Numbered from the stretch's first letter, positions 32,606 through 41,295 are shown. The stretch is 50,083 bases of DNA from CAZFRF01 sp964540925 (GCA_964540925.1 CAZIOR010000003.1:1-50083), one strand, 5' to 3'. Translations and numbers: made by a program. Notes: generated by a model from the letters alone, not told the origin.

Positions 32606-33522
32606 TACAAAACATATCCTTTCAAAATAACTAACAATAAGATTCCAATTAAAGTAAATAATAATACATGGTCAAGATTATGACCAACAAACCTAATAAT
32701 TTTCTTTCTTTCAATAATAATCATATCCAAAATCAAAACAAACATAAATATTGCAACAGTAGTCATGGCTAGATTTGAAGAAAATGTCTGAGCATTGATA
32801 AGTGGAGCTGCAGGCGTTGGAGCAACAGGTTCTTCTTTCTTAGTCTCCTTAACTTCTTGTTTTACTTCCTCTTTAACAGCAGGCTGCGATGCAATCTGAG
32901 GAGTAGAAGATTCTACTTCTTGGGCAGGCGCAGTAGACTCATTAGGTGCTGCTTGTACTTCACCTTTATTACCAAACATTTCTACAACTAAAATCGTATT
33001 CTCACCAGTCAAATTTCCATCCAAAACTGCAAAACCAACTTCTTTGTAATTTGAAGATAGTATGTTTTCTCTATGACTTGGACTTGCCATCCACGCATCA
33101 ACTACTCCTGCCGCACTATCATAGCCTCTTGCTAAATTTTCTCCTGCGTAAATATAGTTATATCCAGCTGATTTAATAAAATACCAAGGAGTTGTACCAT
33201 CTGGCGCAATATGTGCCCAAAAATTCTTTTCCAACATATAATTACCTTTAGCAAGGGCAGCGCTACTTAGTGTTCCATTTAGAGATAATGGTGGTAAATT
33301 ATTATTTTGTCTTTGTTGGTTGGTTAAAATAAGCAACTGATCAATTGATATTTGTGATGAAATACCCAACACAGATGGATATTTTTGCCTTGTAAATGAA
33401 GTAAAAATACCTAATGAAAAAAAGAATAAGATTAATAAAACTAATATTTGAGGGTGCAATAATTTGGGACGGTAATTATTAGTTAAATGAGGAGTAAAAA
33501 AATGACGCAGAAATTTCTTCAT
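32605..33522 (-). CDS. Membrane-anchored CAP/SCP-domain protein
   Basis: 305 residues. One N-terminal helix (about 25-45) precedes a CAP domain at roughly 60-185 with TNQQRQNNNLPPLSLNG, FWAHIAPDGTTPW (His), YIYAGENLARGY (Glu) and WMASPSHRENILSSNYKEVG (His, Glu), the conserved cavity residues. An acidic, Pro/Ala/Glu-rich stalk (190-235) leads to two C-terminal helices. The CAP domain therefore faces outward on a flexible linker. Bacterial CAP proteins are exported and of mostly unknown activity. It lies three bases after tsaB... on the same strand, with a membrane gene downstream. Confidence 0.9.
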   Translation of the reverse strand: MKKFLRHFFTPHLTNNYRPKLLHPQILVLLILFFFSLGIFTSFTRQKYPSVLGISSQISIDQLLILTNQQRQNNNLPPLSLNGTLSSAALAKGNYMLEKNFWAHIAPDGTTPWYFIKSAGYNYIYAGENLARGYDSAAGVVDAWMASPSHRENILSSNYKEVGFAVLDGNLTGENTILVVEMFGNKGEVQAAPNESTAPAQEVESSTPQIASQPAVKEEVKQEVKETKKEEPVAPTPAAPLINAQTFSSNLAMTTVAIFMFVLILDMIIIERKKIIRFVGHNLDHVLLFTLIGILLLVILKGYVL

Positions 33523-33525
33523 AAA

Positions 33526-33840
33526 TTAATTATATACTGGTAACACTAAATCTCCAATTTTTTGACCATTTACAGGAATTTTAAGAAAATAAGCTAATGT
33601 ATTTGCAATTGAAACTCCAACTCTAAGCCCAGTAAAAGAACCAGGTCCAACATTAACTTTAATTTCATCTAAATTTTCTAACTTAGTATTTGCCTCAGAA
33701 ATAACTTTATCAATTAAAACGAGACATGTTTGAGAACTAATTTTCCTTGAATCCGAAGAGGTTACGTATTTTTTGCCATTTAGATCTATTTCTATTTTTG
33801 CAATTTTACTATCTGATGTATCAATACTTAAAATGATCAT
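33526..33840 (-). CDS. tsaB: TsaB, minimal version (t6A synthesis)
   Basis: 104 residues from ATG 33840: ILSIDTSDSKIAKIEI at the N-terminus and KVNVGPGSFTGLRVGVSIAN, the TsaB hallmark. Bacterial TsaB is normally around 220-230 residues with two ASKHA lobes; here only the first lobe remains, ending soon after ANTLAYFLKIPVNG. TsaB scaffolds TsaD and TsaE in making threonylcarbamoyl-adenosine at position 37 of ANN-decoding tRNAs. The ATG overlaps the tsaC stop by four bases (ATGA). A longer upstream start inside tsaC adds non-conserved residues and is not used. tsaD is not in this window. Confidence 0.88.
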   Translation of the reverse strand: MIILSIDTSDSKIAKIEIDLNGKKYVTSSDSRKISSQTCLVLIDKVISEANTKLENLDEIKVNVGPGSFTGLRVGVSIANTLAYFLKIPVNGQKIGDLVLPVYN

Positions 33841-34427
33841 ACATTTATATTTATATACCCTTGTCTTAAAATTTTCCAGGGAGTATTGGTACAATCAATA
33901 ACTGTTGAGGCAGATTTATACAAACATTCTCCTTCAAGCACGAAATCAACCATTTGAATAAGATTTTTGTCCAAATCTTCTAATGAGTAAGGAGTTTGTT
34001 CACCATGAAAATTAGCTGATGGCCCTAAGATTGGAACACCCACCAATTCAATTAAACTAAGTAGTGTTGAATTATTAGGCATTCTAACCCCTAAATTATT
34101 GCTACCCCCTCTTACCAAGTCAGGTACTAAATCTATTTTAGACTCTAAAACAATAGTAAGTGCACCTGGCCAATATTTGTCCATTAATTTAGTTTCGACA
34201 TCCTGGGGTAAAGATTTAATATATTGCTTTGCCATTTCTTTACTAGATACTAAAACTGGAGTTGCTTGTGTTAGAGGTCTTTTTCTTATTTCAAATAATT
34301 TTTTTATTGCCTTTTCATTATCCATTCTACAGCCTATGCCAAATGCAGTATCTGTAGGAAAAATAATTATTCCACCTTTACTTAAAATCTCTGCAGCTTT
34401 TTTGATTTGGTCATTCATATTTTTCAA
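33837..34427 (-). CDS. tsaC: Threonylcarbamoyl-AMP synthase (TsaC/YrdC/Sua5 domain)
   Basis: 196 residues: AAEILSKGGIIIFPTDTAFG, IGCRMDNEKAIKKLFEIRKR, PGALTIVLES, LGVRMPNNSTLLSLIE and PILGPSANFHG form the YrdC nucleotide- and carbamate-binding cavity (KxR and SxN elements). It makes threonylcarbamoyl-AMP from Thr, bicarbonate and ATP. It lacks the C-terminal Sua5 domain. It lies between tsaE and tsaB with overlaps of 17 and 4 bases, a tight t6A operon. Confidence 0.93.
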   Translation of the reverse strand: MKNMNDQIKKAAEILSKGGIIIFPTDTAFGIGCRMDNEKAIKKLFEIRKRPLTQATPVLVSSKEMAKQYIKSLPQDVETKLMDKYWPGALTIVLESKIDLVPDLVRGGSNNLGVRMPNNSTLLSLIELVGVPILGPSANFHGEQTPYSLEDLDKNLIQMVDFVLEGECLYKSASTVIDCTNTPWKILRQGYININV

Positions 34428-34836
34428 TTGCTATTTCTCTTTCATTTTCGCTTATTAATTCAAATTTTATATCTATTCTTTTTGAGGGCAACATTTCTTT
34501 AAGTTTTTCTGCCCATTCAATGGCAACAATATTTGAATTATCTTCCAATATTTCATCTAAACCTATGCTTAAAAAATCATGAATCGTTTCTGTTCTATAT
34601 AAATCTATATGATAAAAAACTAAATCTTTAATTTTATAATGCCTAGCAATTATAAATGTTGGAGAGATTATCCTGTTTTCAATACCTAATCCTTTAGCTA
34701 AGCCTTGGACAAAAGTTGTCTTCCCACTACCTAAATCCCCATATAAACAAATCACATCATGAGGCTTTAGTGTTTTAGCAAATTCTTCGGCAAACTGTTG
34801 AGTTTCTTGTAAATTTTTTAGTCTAATTTTATTCAT
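34411..34836 (-). CDS. tsaE: TsaE, ATPase of the t6A complex
   Basis: 141 residues: Walker A in CLYGDLGSGKTTFVQGLAKG, then SPTFIIARHYKIKDLVFYHI, DLYRTETIHDFLSIGLDEIL and VAIEWAEKLKEMLP, the family's Walker B-like region. Normal length for TsaE. It drives the TsaB-TsaD complex with ATP hydrolysis. It overlaps the upstream surface-protein gene by eight bases and tsaC by 17. Confidence 0.94.
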   Translation of the reverse strand: MNKIRLKNLQETQQFAEEFAKTLKPHDVICLYGDLGSGKTTFVQGLAKGLGIENRIISPTFIIARHYKIKDLVFYHIDLYRTETIHDFLSIGLDEILEDNSNIVAIEWAEKLKEMLPSKRIDIKFELISENEREIAIEKYE

Positions 34837-35635
34837 GCTTAGAAAATTTTTCTTTTAATACCGGCCAAAAGAATAATATACCACATAGACTCAAGAAAAT
34901 AACCCCAACAAACATAAAAACAAATCCAATCCAATTTGCTGGGTTAAAAGAACTAGTAGGCTTATTATCTTCCTTAGGAGCTGGAAATTCTGAATCAGAG
35001 GCTTGATTAGTAGACCCCATAACCTCTTGAGTAATTGTTTCTTCCATTTTAGATGTTGGAGTTAGCGTATTACTTAACTTTTTTGTAGGAGATAATGTTA
35101 AGGTTGGCGTAGGCGAATTTGCTGGCGTTGGAGTGAGTGTTAAAGTAGGCGTTAATGTAGGAGTATTGGTAGGCAAAGGTGTTGGCGTAGATGACGAATA
35201 ATTAATTGTTATATCTACTGGATTTTGAACATCTGATGAGCTTGGATTACCAGAGGCAGTATATCGCCTGATTTTTAACTTGTATACTCCTGTACCAGAA
35301 TAATCACTCGTACCTGGCGTACCCAACCTTGCCTGAATTGTTGCACTAGCAGAAGAGCTAATAATACTTAAAGGAAAATATTGTTTACCATCGGAACCAG
35401 AATACCAGCCTAAACCATTGTATGTTTCTCCAAAATAACTAGAAGTACCATCTTTAAAAAGATCTACTCTAAAATAATTTTGCCCATCGGATGCACCCGT
35501 AACGCTGAAAGTTACATTAAAGCTGTCTGAGGAAATTGAAGAAGGATAATTAACGATATTAATGCTAACTGCATACGCTGCAGATTTAAAAAAAATAAAT
35601 ACTACAAAAGCAATTATAAAAATTATTGCTTTCAC
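34829..35635 (-). CDS. Surface protein: signal peptide, Ig-like domain, Thr/Pro stalk, C-terminal anchor
   Basis: 268 residues. A signal peptide (about 1-22, ending SAAYA) is followed by a beta-rich domain (25-150) with VNYPSSISSDSFNVTFSVTG, then a TPTPLPTNTPTLTPTLTLTP-type repeat stalk (150-190), and a transmembrane helix at 235-258 with a basic tail. This is the layout of a wall- or membrane-anchored ectodomain. The start codon is GTG at 35635; no ATG is available before the signal peptide. The domain's ligand is unknown. It sits between the cell-division hydrolase gene and tsaE. Confidence 0.8.
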   Translation of the reverse strand: MKAIIFIIAFVVFIFFKSAAYAVSINIVNYPSSISSDSFNVTFSVTGASDGQNYFRVDLFKDGTSSYFGETYNGLGWYSGSDGKQYFPLSIISSSASATIQARLGTPGTSDYSGTGVYKLKIRRYTASGNPSSSDVQNPVDITINYSSSTPTPLPTNTPTLTPTLTLTPTPANSPTPTLTLSPTKKLSNTLTPTSKMEETITQEVMGSTNQASDSEFPAPKEDNKPTSSFNPANWIGFVFMFVGVIFLSLCGILFFWPVLKEKFSKHE

Positions 35636-35643
35636 AAAATTTT

Positions 35644-36855
35644 CTAAAATCCGTTTATTTTATAAACAGCAAATATACTACCTAAGGAATACTTATCGGT
35701 AAATGGAATTCTATGTCCATTTTGAGTAAATGGATCATTCATTAAATAATTACCACCATTGTAATCAATTAACACAACAAAGTGCGTATCGCCATTTGCA
35801 TATTTAATTCCTACTATAACTGGCCTACCACTTTGTAATTCTCCATCTATTGCAGAACTTGCCCTGCTTGAAGTAACTCCATCAGCCCTAATCGTATAGT
35901 TTAAGTATGCTGGGTAATAAGATGCAAAATTCCAAGAGTCTGAATTAATAGTTTGAGGAGTAACGCCTCTATGACCATAATGAGTGTAAACCATTGCCAT
36001 TGAGGTAACTAAACAGCCATCAGATGCTAAAGAATATTGTGTACCATTCAAAGAGTTTCCTCCCCACTGAGAATCTCTTTGGTTATAGTAACAACCCCAA
36101 TCATCACAAACCGTTTGACCAGATAGTAAGCTTGCTCCACCCTGACTTTGTGCAAAACCCGAGAATCCAGCGAGTTGAGCTTTTGCTTGTGCAAGAAGAT
36201 TTTGGTAATTTGCCTCACTACCTTTTGTTTGATTAAGCAAATCCTGTTTTGTTTGTTTTTCGCTATCCAATTGGGTAGTATAGGCTTCCAGCTGTGTTTT
36301 TAAACCTTCGACTTGTTTCTTTTTATCTTGATAAATATTTTTTTGATTTGAGTAATCTACCTTTGCTTGTTGAGTCTCATAAACCAACTGCTTATCATGA
36401 GCCTGAGCTCTTTTAAGATAATTTAGTCTTGATAAAAAATTCGAAGCATTTGTAGAGGTAAGTAAAACCTGTAAAGGTTGAATTGTACCTACTTCATAGG
36501 TTGCAACGATTCTATTTAAAAGTGCCTGAATAGAATTGTTTAATGTTCCTTGTAGTTTGTCTATTTTTTTAGAAGCAGTATCTATATCTAAAGTTAAGTC
36601 TGAAATCTGTTGTTCTACTGATTGAATTTGATATTCAGTTAATTTAATCTGATTATCCATAACGCTAATTTGTGAAGATAGTGTTCTTTCTTGCCCCTGA
36701 AGATCATTGATTTTATTTTGTAAATCAGCAATTTTATTTTGCAGGTCATTTACTTGTTGGGAGCTTTCTGTGGATTGAGCAAAAGAAGTATAACTAAATA
36801 TAAAAAGCAGAAAAAAAACAAAGAATATAATTTGAGCTCTTCTCAAAAATCTCAT
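35644..36855 (-). CDS. Exported coiled-coil protein with C39-like peptidase domain (FtsEX-linked hydrolase candidate)
   Basis: 403 residues from ATG 36855. A signal peptide (about 1-26, FSYTSFA) is followed by a long coiled coil (30-250) like EnvC/PcsB, including QLVYETQQAKVDYSNQKN. A C-terminal papain-fold domain has NQRDSQWGG, SDGCLVTSMAMVYTHYG (Cys), NGDTHFVVLIDYNGG (His) and YLMNDPF (Asp). It lies 11 bases after ftsX, the position held by pcsB- or ripC-type hydrolases. FtsEX proteins control such hydrolases through the coiled coil to split septal peptidoglycan. Here the expected CHAP, NlpC or M23 domain is replaced by a C39-like fold. The start at 36891 would overlap ftsX and spoil the signal peptide. 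Confidence 0.85.
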   Translation of the reverse strand: MRFLRRAQIIFFVFFLLFIFSYTSFAQSTESSQQVNDLQNKIADLQNKINDLQGQERTLSSQISVMDNQIKLTEYQIQSVEQQISDLTLDIDTASKKIDKLQGTLNNSIQALLNRIVATYEVGTIQPLQVLLTSTNASNFLSRLNYLKRAQAHDKQLVYETQQAKVDYSNQKNIYQDKKKQVEGLKTQLEAYTTQLDSEKQTKQDLLNQTKGSEANYQNLLAQAKAQLAGFSGFAQSQGGASLLSGQTVCDDWGCYYNQRDSQWGGNSLNGTQYSLASDGCLVTSMAMVYTHYGHRGVTPQTINSDSWNFASYYPAYLNYTIRADGVTSSRASSAIDGELQSGRPVIVGIKYANGDTHFVVLIDYNGGNYLMNDPFTQNGHRIPFTDKYSLGSIFAVYKINGF

Positions 36856-36865
36856 ATGGCATAGT

Positions 36866-37732
36866 TTATTTAAGATATCTAAGTACTGCAAGAAAACTTG
36901 AAAAAATCCCTAGAATAATTGCTATCAAAATTTCTAATCCTAAAAGCGCAAGTAAATCAATATATGAAACAGGTAAAACAGGAATTCCTTTTAAGAATGA
37001 CTCTAAAAATGGAGTTGCATAAATAAGTACCCCAGCTGCTGTCATCCAACCTACTAGAGCTCCAAATACACCATAAAATATTCCCTCAATTACAAAAGGC
37101 CACCTAATATACCATCTACCAGCTCCAATAAGTCTCATTATTTCAATATCTTCTTTTTTATGAGAAATCTTAATGCCAATTATTGTAACCATAATAAAGA
37201 CTGAAACAGCAGATAGTAAAATTACCAAAGCGAGTCCAATTTTTCTAATTGCGTTTGTCCATGAAGTTAAAGCTGAAACTACATCTTTTTGATAAATTAC
37301 TTGAGAAATAATACTAGATTTTTGTAAATCTTTAGAAATCTCTTCTAATTGACTCAGGTCTATTGCTGAGATCTCAAAAGATGCTGGTAAGACATCAGCT
37401 GTAACTAGGTCTAAAAGTAAGGGATCGTTTTTGTTTTGCTCTTTATAAATTTTCAACGCATCTTCTTTACTTACATATTTTATCGCTGCAACTTTTCCTG
37501 ATCTAGACAAAGTGTTTTCTAATTCATTTATTTGCTCCTGAGATGCTTCATTTTTGAAAAAGGCAGTTACTTGAGGCTTAGACTCAAAAAAATTCACGAT
37601 TTTAGAAGACCCAAATAACATAAACACAAAAAATGAGATAACTAAAAAGGTCAAAGACATAATAAGTATCGCAGCTAATGCTTGATATGGTGATCTTCTA
37701 ATATTTTTCCAGGCTGTTTTTGCAAATTTCAT
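36866..37732 (-). CDS. ftsX: Cell-division permease-like protein FtsX
   Basis: 288 residues with four helices: one near the N-terminus (18-42), then an extracytoplasmic domain (KPQVTAFFKNEASQEQINEL, ISKEDA-like VSKEDALKIYKEQNKNDPLL), and three C-terminal helices with IGIKISHKKEDIEIMRLIGA, a FtsX signature. It transmits ATPase cycles of FtsE to an extracellular peptidoglycan hydrolase. It overlaps ftsE by four bases and is followed by the coiled-coil/C39-like gene. Confidence 0.95.
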   Translation of the reverse strand: MKFAKTAWKNIRRSPYQALAAILIMSLTFLVISFFVFMLFGSSKIVNFFESKPQVTAFFKNEASQEQINELENTLSRSGKVAAIKYVSKEDALKIYKEQNKNDPLLLDLVTADVLPASFEISAIDLSQLEEISKDLQKSSIISQVIYQKDVVSALTSWTNAIRKIGLALVILLSAVSVFIMVTIIGIKISHKKEDIEIMRLIGAGRWYIRWPFVIEGIFYGVFGALVGWMTAAGVLIYATPFLESFLKGIPVLPVSYIDLLALLGLEILIAIILGIFSSFLAVLRYLK

Positions 37733-38502
37733 TTATCTTTTTCCTCCTTTTCTTCTTTTTCTATTTTTTCAGATTTAACTATTTCCTCTTCTGCTTTTTG
37801 ATCTTCGTTTTTTTCTTCTTTATGATGAGATCCGCCGTGTTTTTTCTCATCTTTTATAATTTTACCTTTTTCTAATTGAACAACTCTTTTATGTAAATTT
37901 TTAATAATATCTGCATTGTGAGTTGCCATAATAATGGTTGTGCCTTTACTGTTTATATCTGACAAGATTTTTACTATTTCCCAAGATGTTGCAGTGTCTA
38001 AATTTCCAGTTGGCTCATCTGCTAAAAGAATGTCTGGTGACAAAATTAATGCCCTAGCAATAGCTGCTCTTTGTAATTCTCCACCCGATAATTGAATTGG
38101 GAATTTATCTCTATGCTCTAAAAGCCCAACTTGCTTAAGAACGTCTTCTACTTTTAATTTAGAATCATTCGATTTTGTACCGGAAATCTCAAGAGGAAGT
38201 ACTACATTCTCAAAAATTGTTCTATCTGGAAGGAGCTTTAAGTCCTGAAAAATTACTCCAATCATTTTACGCAAATTGGATAATTTACCGCCATTTAACT
38301 TAGATATATCTACGTTTTCTACTAAAACACTTCCTTGAGTAGGTGAAGTATCACGAATAATAAGTCTTAATAATGTGGTTTTTCCTGATCCAGTTGTTCC
38401 AACCAAAAAAACAAACTCTCCCTTTTCAACTTCAAGAGTTACATCTGACAAACCAAAAACTCCTGTTCCAAATTTTTTTGATACCTTATCTAATTTGATC
38501 AT
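37729..38502 (-). CDS. ftsE: Cell-division ATP-binding protein FtsE
   Basis: 257 residues. Walker A is GTTGSGKTTLL, Q-loop GVIFQDLKLLPDRTIFENV (FtsE-typical), signature QLSGGELQRAAIARAL, Walker B ILLADEPTGNLD, and the H-loop ATHN. A C-terminal tail of about 40 Lys/Glu/His residues (GGSHHKEEKNEDQKAEEEI) exceeds the usual FtsE length of about 225 and is probably disordered. It pairs with FtsX. It starts right at the stop of the preceding membrane protein gene, so it belongs to the same transcript from 39000. Confidence 0.95.
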   Translation of the reverse strand: MIKLDKVSKKFGTGVFGLSDVTLEVEKGEFVFLVGTTGSGKTTLLRLIIRDTSPTQGSVLVENVDISKLNGGKLSNLRKMIGVIFQDLKLLPDRTIFENVVLPLEISGTKSNDSKLKVEDVLKQVGLLEHRDKFPIQLSGGELQRAAIARALILSPDILLADEPTGNLDTATSWEIVKILSDINSKGTTIIMATHNADIIKNLHKRVVQLEKGKIIKDEKKHGGSHHKEEKNEDQKAEEEIVKSEKIEKEEKEEKDK

Positions 38503-38970
38503 TTACAAAACTTGTAGCCTACCAACATCCATTAACCAACCTGCGTGTTGCGCATCATGGGTTTGACCCCAAACTTTTACTTTTCTACCAATATATTGAG
38601 AAAAATCGATATTAGAAGATGTTATGTAAACATTTTGACTATCCCCGCCTGGCCTTTCTAGATGATGAGTACCCTCTCCTTCAACTCCACCCTCTTTTAA
38701 GACACCCTCTGCAATATTGTTATATGTTTTTGTATCATCTGAACCAACAATTGTTCCTGTCTTAGCACCTGATGTAATTGATCCAGTAATACTAGCTATG
38801 CCTCTTGAACCTTTAGAGCCACCAGAAAGAACATATCCTGTACCAATTCCAAATACAACAACTAGAATTAAAAGCACGATAATTTTAGGGGTATACAAGC
38901 TTTTCATATTATTTTTTTCAAAATTTTTAACTAATGGCTGAGCATTGTCCACTGTGGATTCTTTTTCCAT
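38503..38970 (-). CDS. Membrane-anchored protein of unknown function upstream of ftsEX
   Basis: 155 residues. A short cytoplasmic N-terminus precedes one transmembrane helix (about 29-49, IIVLLILVVVFGIGTGYVLS), a Gly/Ser linker, and a compact extracytoplasmic domain with NVYITSSNIDFSQYIGRKVK and VWGQTHDAQHAGWLMDVGRL, which looks like a small OB-type barrel. The start is supported by AGGAGGTG ten bases upstream. It is directly followed by ftsE, so a role in septal peptidoglycan control is plausible from position. I do not recognise a family. Confidence 0.75.
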   Translation of the reverse strand: MEKESTVDNAQPLVKNFEKNNMKSLYTPKIIVLLILVVVFGIGTGYVLSGGSKGSRGIASITGSITSGAKTGTIVGSDDTKTYNNIAEGVLKEGGVEGEGTHHLERPGGDSQNVYITSSNIDFSQYIGRKVKVWGQTHDAQHAGWLMDVGRLQVL

Positions 38971-38980
38971 TAAAACAATT

Positions 38981-39022
38981 CACCTCCTACTCTAGTAAAC
39001 CATATTTTCGAGTTTTTATCAA
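38981..39022 (-). promoter_or_regulatory. Promoter and strong Shine-Dalgarno of the ftsEX operon
   Basis: TTGATA (complement of 39017-39022), 17-base spacer, TTTACT (complement of 38994-38999), then a short leader with AGGAGGTG (complement of 38981-38988) ten bases before ATG 38970. It is one of few units here with a real leader and near-perfect Shine-Dalgarno. It begins right after the prfB stop (39026). Confidence 0.6.
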
Positions 39023-39025
39023 CCT

Positions 39026-40030
39026 TTATAAGCTTCGAATCTCTGCTTCCAAAAACCCATCTAAATCTCCATCTAAAACACCCTCCGCATCTGAGGCCTC
39101 AAAATTAGTACGCAAATCTTTAACCATTTTATATGGATGCAGGACATATGATCTTATTTGATTTCCCCAACCAGGCGTTTTATATCCACCCTTCAAAGAT
39201 GCCTCCTGCTTTTTTCTTTCCTCTTCTTTTAATAGCCATAATTTAGCCTTGAGCATTTTTAATGCATACTCTCTATTTTTACCCTGATATCTTTCACCCT
39301 GAGCTGTAACAACTATTCCGCTAGGAATATGTTTTAGTCTGACAGCAGTTGAAACTTTATTAACGTTTTGTCCTCCGTGACCACCGCTTCTGAAAAAATC
39401 CCATTCTAACTCTTCTTCTTTAATATCGATACTCATGTCTTCTTCAATATCTGGCAAAACCTCAACCAGAGCAAATGACGTTTGCCGTAAGTTATCAGCA
39501 TTAAATGGAGATTGTCTAACTAATCTATGTGTTCCCGCCTCATGCTTTAAGAAACCATAAGCAAATTCTGCTGATATTTCTAAAGTTACACTTTTTAAAC
39601 CTGCTTCCTCACCAGAATTTTCTTCAACTATGGAAAATGTCCAACCTCTTTTTTCACAAAGCCTGGAATACATTCTTAAAAGCATGCCGGCCCAATCCAT
39701 TGCTTCAACTCCGCCTTGACCTGAGTGAATAGATAAAATTGCTCCTGCTTTATCATATTCTCCCGAAAAAAAGAGGTAATTTTCTAAACTATCAACAAGA
39801 TCTTCAAGTTCCTTTGACTCTCCTTGCTTTACAAGTTCTGATAATAACTCAAAGTCTGCAATTTCTTTTTGCAAGCTTGCAAGCTCTTTCATTTTTTCAG
39901 AAGCCTTTTGATTATCTTGCCAAAAATTTGACTGCATTGATTCAGCTTCGATTTCTCTTTGTTTTTGCCTCTTGGCTTCAACGTCAACCTTTTCTAAAAT
40001 TTTATTTGCTCGATCAATTAAATTTTCCAT
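39026..40030 (-). CDS. prfB: Peptide chain release factor 2
   Basis: 334 residues from ATG 40030. The N-terminal helical domain is followed by the anticodon-like tripeptide SPF in HRLVRQSPFNADNLRQTSF, diagnostic for RF2 (RF1 has PxT), and the catalytic GGQ in SGGHGGQNVNKVSTAVRL. It reads UGA and UAA and releases the peptide. No in-frame UGA or frameshift site interrupts the start, so the autoregulatory frameshift common in prfB is absent. UGA is used as a stop elsewhere (for example tsaC), so UGA is not reassigned. A TATATT box (complement of 40039-40044) lies eight bases before the ATG, inside the end of the Nramp-like gene. Confidence 0.96.
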   Translation of the reverse strand: MENLIDRANKILEKVDVEAKRQKQREIEAESMQSNFWQDNQKASEKMKELASLQKEIADFELLSELVKQGESKELEDLVDSLENYLFFSGEYDKAGAILSIHSGQGGVEAMDWAGMLLRMYSRLCEKRGWTFSIVEENSGEEAGLKSVTLEISAEFAYGFLKHEAGTHRLVRQSPFNADNLRQTSFALVEVLPDIEEDMSIDIKEEELEWDFFRSGGHGGQNVNKVSTAVRLKHIPSGIVVTAQGERYQGKNREYALKMLKAKLWLLKEEERKKQEASLKGGYKTPGWGNQIRSYVLHPYKMVKDLRTNFEASDAEGVLDGDLDGFLEAEIRSL

Positions 40031-40032
40031 AT

Positions 40033-41295
40033 CTAGAGAATATATGATAGCAGAAGAAATAATCCACACAAGATCATAATTACAGTTATACCCCAACCAA
40101 ATATATTTGAGAATCTAGTATTTATTCTTTCACCCATTATTTTCTTATTATTTGAAATCCTCATAATTAAAATAAGCAATATCGGAGCACATAATCCATT
40201 CAAAACAGCTGACCAATATAGCATTTCAAATGGCTTAATTGGTAAAAAGCCCACAATTAACCCGAAAATTGTGGCTAGCGCAATTACTAAATAAAAAGCT
40301 TTTGCTTGCGAAAACCTTTTACCCAAACCTTCTTTCCAACCGAATGCTTCGGAAATTGCATAAGATGCACTACCGGCTAAAATTGGAATTGCCAAAAGAC
40401 CTGTTCCAATAATACCCGCAGCAAAAAGTAAAAATGCAAAATCACCAGCTAAAGGTCTTAGTGCTACTGCTGCCTGGTCTGCAGTCGTTATATTTTTAAT
40501 ACCATGCACATTAAGAGTTGAAGCCGTAGTTATTATAATTGCAAGCATTACTAAATTAGAAAAAAACATCCCTATTACAGTATCTAATCTAAGTTTTTTT
40601 ATATCTCCTTTGCTAATATGAGGTTTACCCCTACCCATACTGGCAATTTTATGATTTTGTATTTCTTCCTCTACTTCCTCATCTGCTTGCCAGAAAAAAA
40701 GATAAGGAGAAATTGTAGTTCCTAGTATCGCAACAATATTTAAAATATATTCTTTGGAAAAAGAAATATTTGGAATAACAATTGATTTTAAAATCTTAAA
40801 CCAATCTTGCTTAACAATAAAAACTGTGATGATGTATGAAAAAAGAGAAAATGTTAAATATTTTAGTATTTTTGCATATGTTGGATAAGGAACAAATATT
40901 TCCAATATTAAGGTTAAAGCAGTAATAGCTCCTATCCAAAAAATAAACGGCAGATCAATAATTAATTTAGCGCTTGCTGCCATTGCTCCAAGATCTGCCC
41001 CGATATTGATCGTATTTGCAAAAAATAAAATGAAAACTGCAATATATAAAATCCATTTTGAATAATGAATTTTAATAACCCTTGCTAAACCTGATCCCGT
41101 AACTAAACCAATTCTTCCACAAATCTCCTGAATAACTGCCATAAAGGGAAAAGAAAAAAGAGCTGTCCATGCTTGTGAATAACCAAACAAAGAACCAGCT
41201 TGAGAATATGTTGCTATACCTGAGGGGTCATCATCTGCAGCTCCTGTAATAAATCCCGGACCAAGTAGTTTTAATAATTTCTTAATCTTTTGCAT
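40033..41295 (-). CDS. Nramp-related metal transporter with non-canonical motifs
   Basis: 420 residues, about eleven transmembrane helices. The first helix carries AADDDPSGIATYSQAG where metal-transporting Nramps have DPGN. The sixth helix carries TISPYLFFWQADEEVEE where canonical Nramps have the AxxMPH motif with the metal-binding Met. The LGPGFITGAADDDPSG start is that of a common bacterial Nramp-like group. The missing Met suggests that the cation may not be Mn or Fe, as found for Nramp-related Mg transporters, but I cannot assign the substrate. Its start overlaps the small upstream gene by one base and its stop lies three bases before prfB. Confidence 0.87.
   Translation of the reverse strand: MQKIKKLLKLLGPGFITGAADDDPSGIATYSQAGSLFGYSQAWTALFSFPFMAVIQEICGRIGLVTGSGLARVIKIHYSKWILYIAVFILFFANTINIGADLGAMAASAKLIIDLPFIFWIGAITALTLILEIFVPYPTYAKILKYLTFSLFSYIITVFIVKQDWFKILKSIVIPNISFSKEYILNIVAILGTTISPYLFFWQADEEVEEEIQNHKIASMGRGKPHISKGDIKKLRLDTVIGMFFSNLVMLAIIITTASTLNVHGIKNITTADQAAVALRPLAGDFAFLLFAAGIIGTGLLAIPILAGSASYAISEAFGWKEGLGKRFSQAKAFYLVIALATIFGLIVGFLPIKPFEMLYWSAVLNGLCAPILLILIMRISNNKKIMGERINTRFSNIFGWGITVIMILCGLFLLLSYIL

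Noticed and set aside
35062..35190. Possible tandem DNA repeat in the surface-protein gene
   Set aside because: The repeated TPTL/TPTP codons encode an ordinary Thr/Pro stalk with varied codons; it is not an independent repeat element.
39026..40030. Programmed frameshift in prfB, or UGA recoding as in some CPR lineages
   Set aside because: The RF2 frame is continuous without internal UGA, and UGA serves as a normal stop (for example tsaC).
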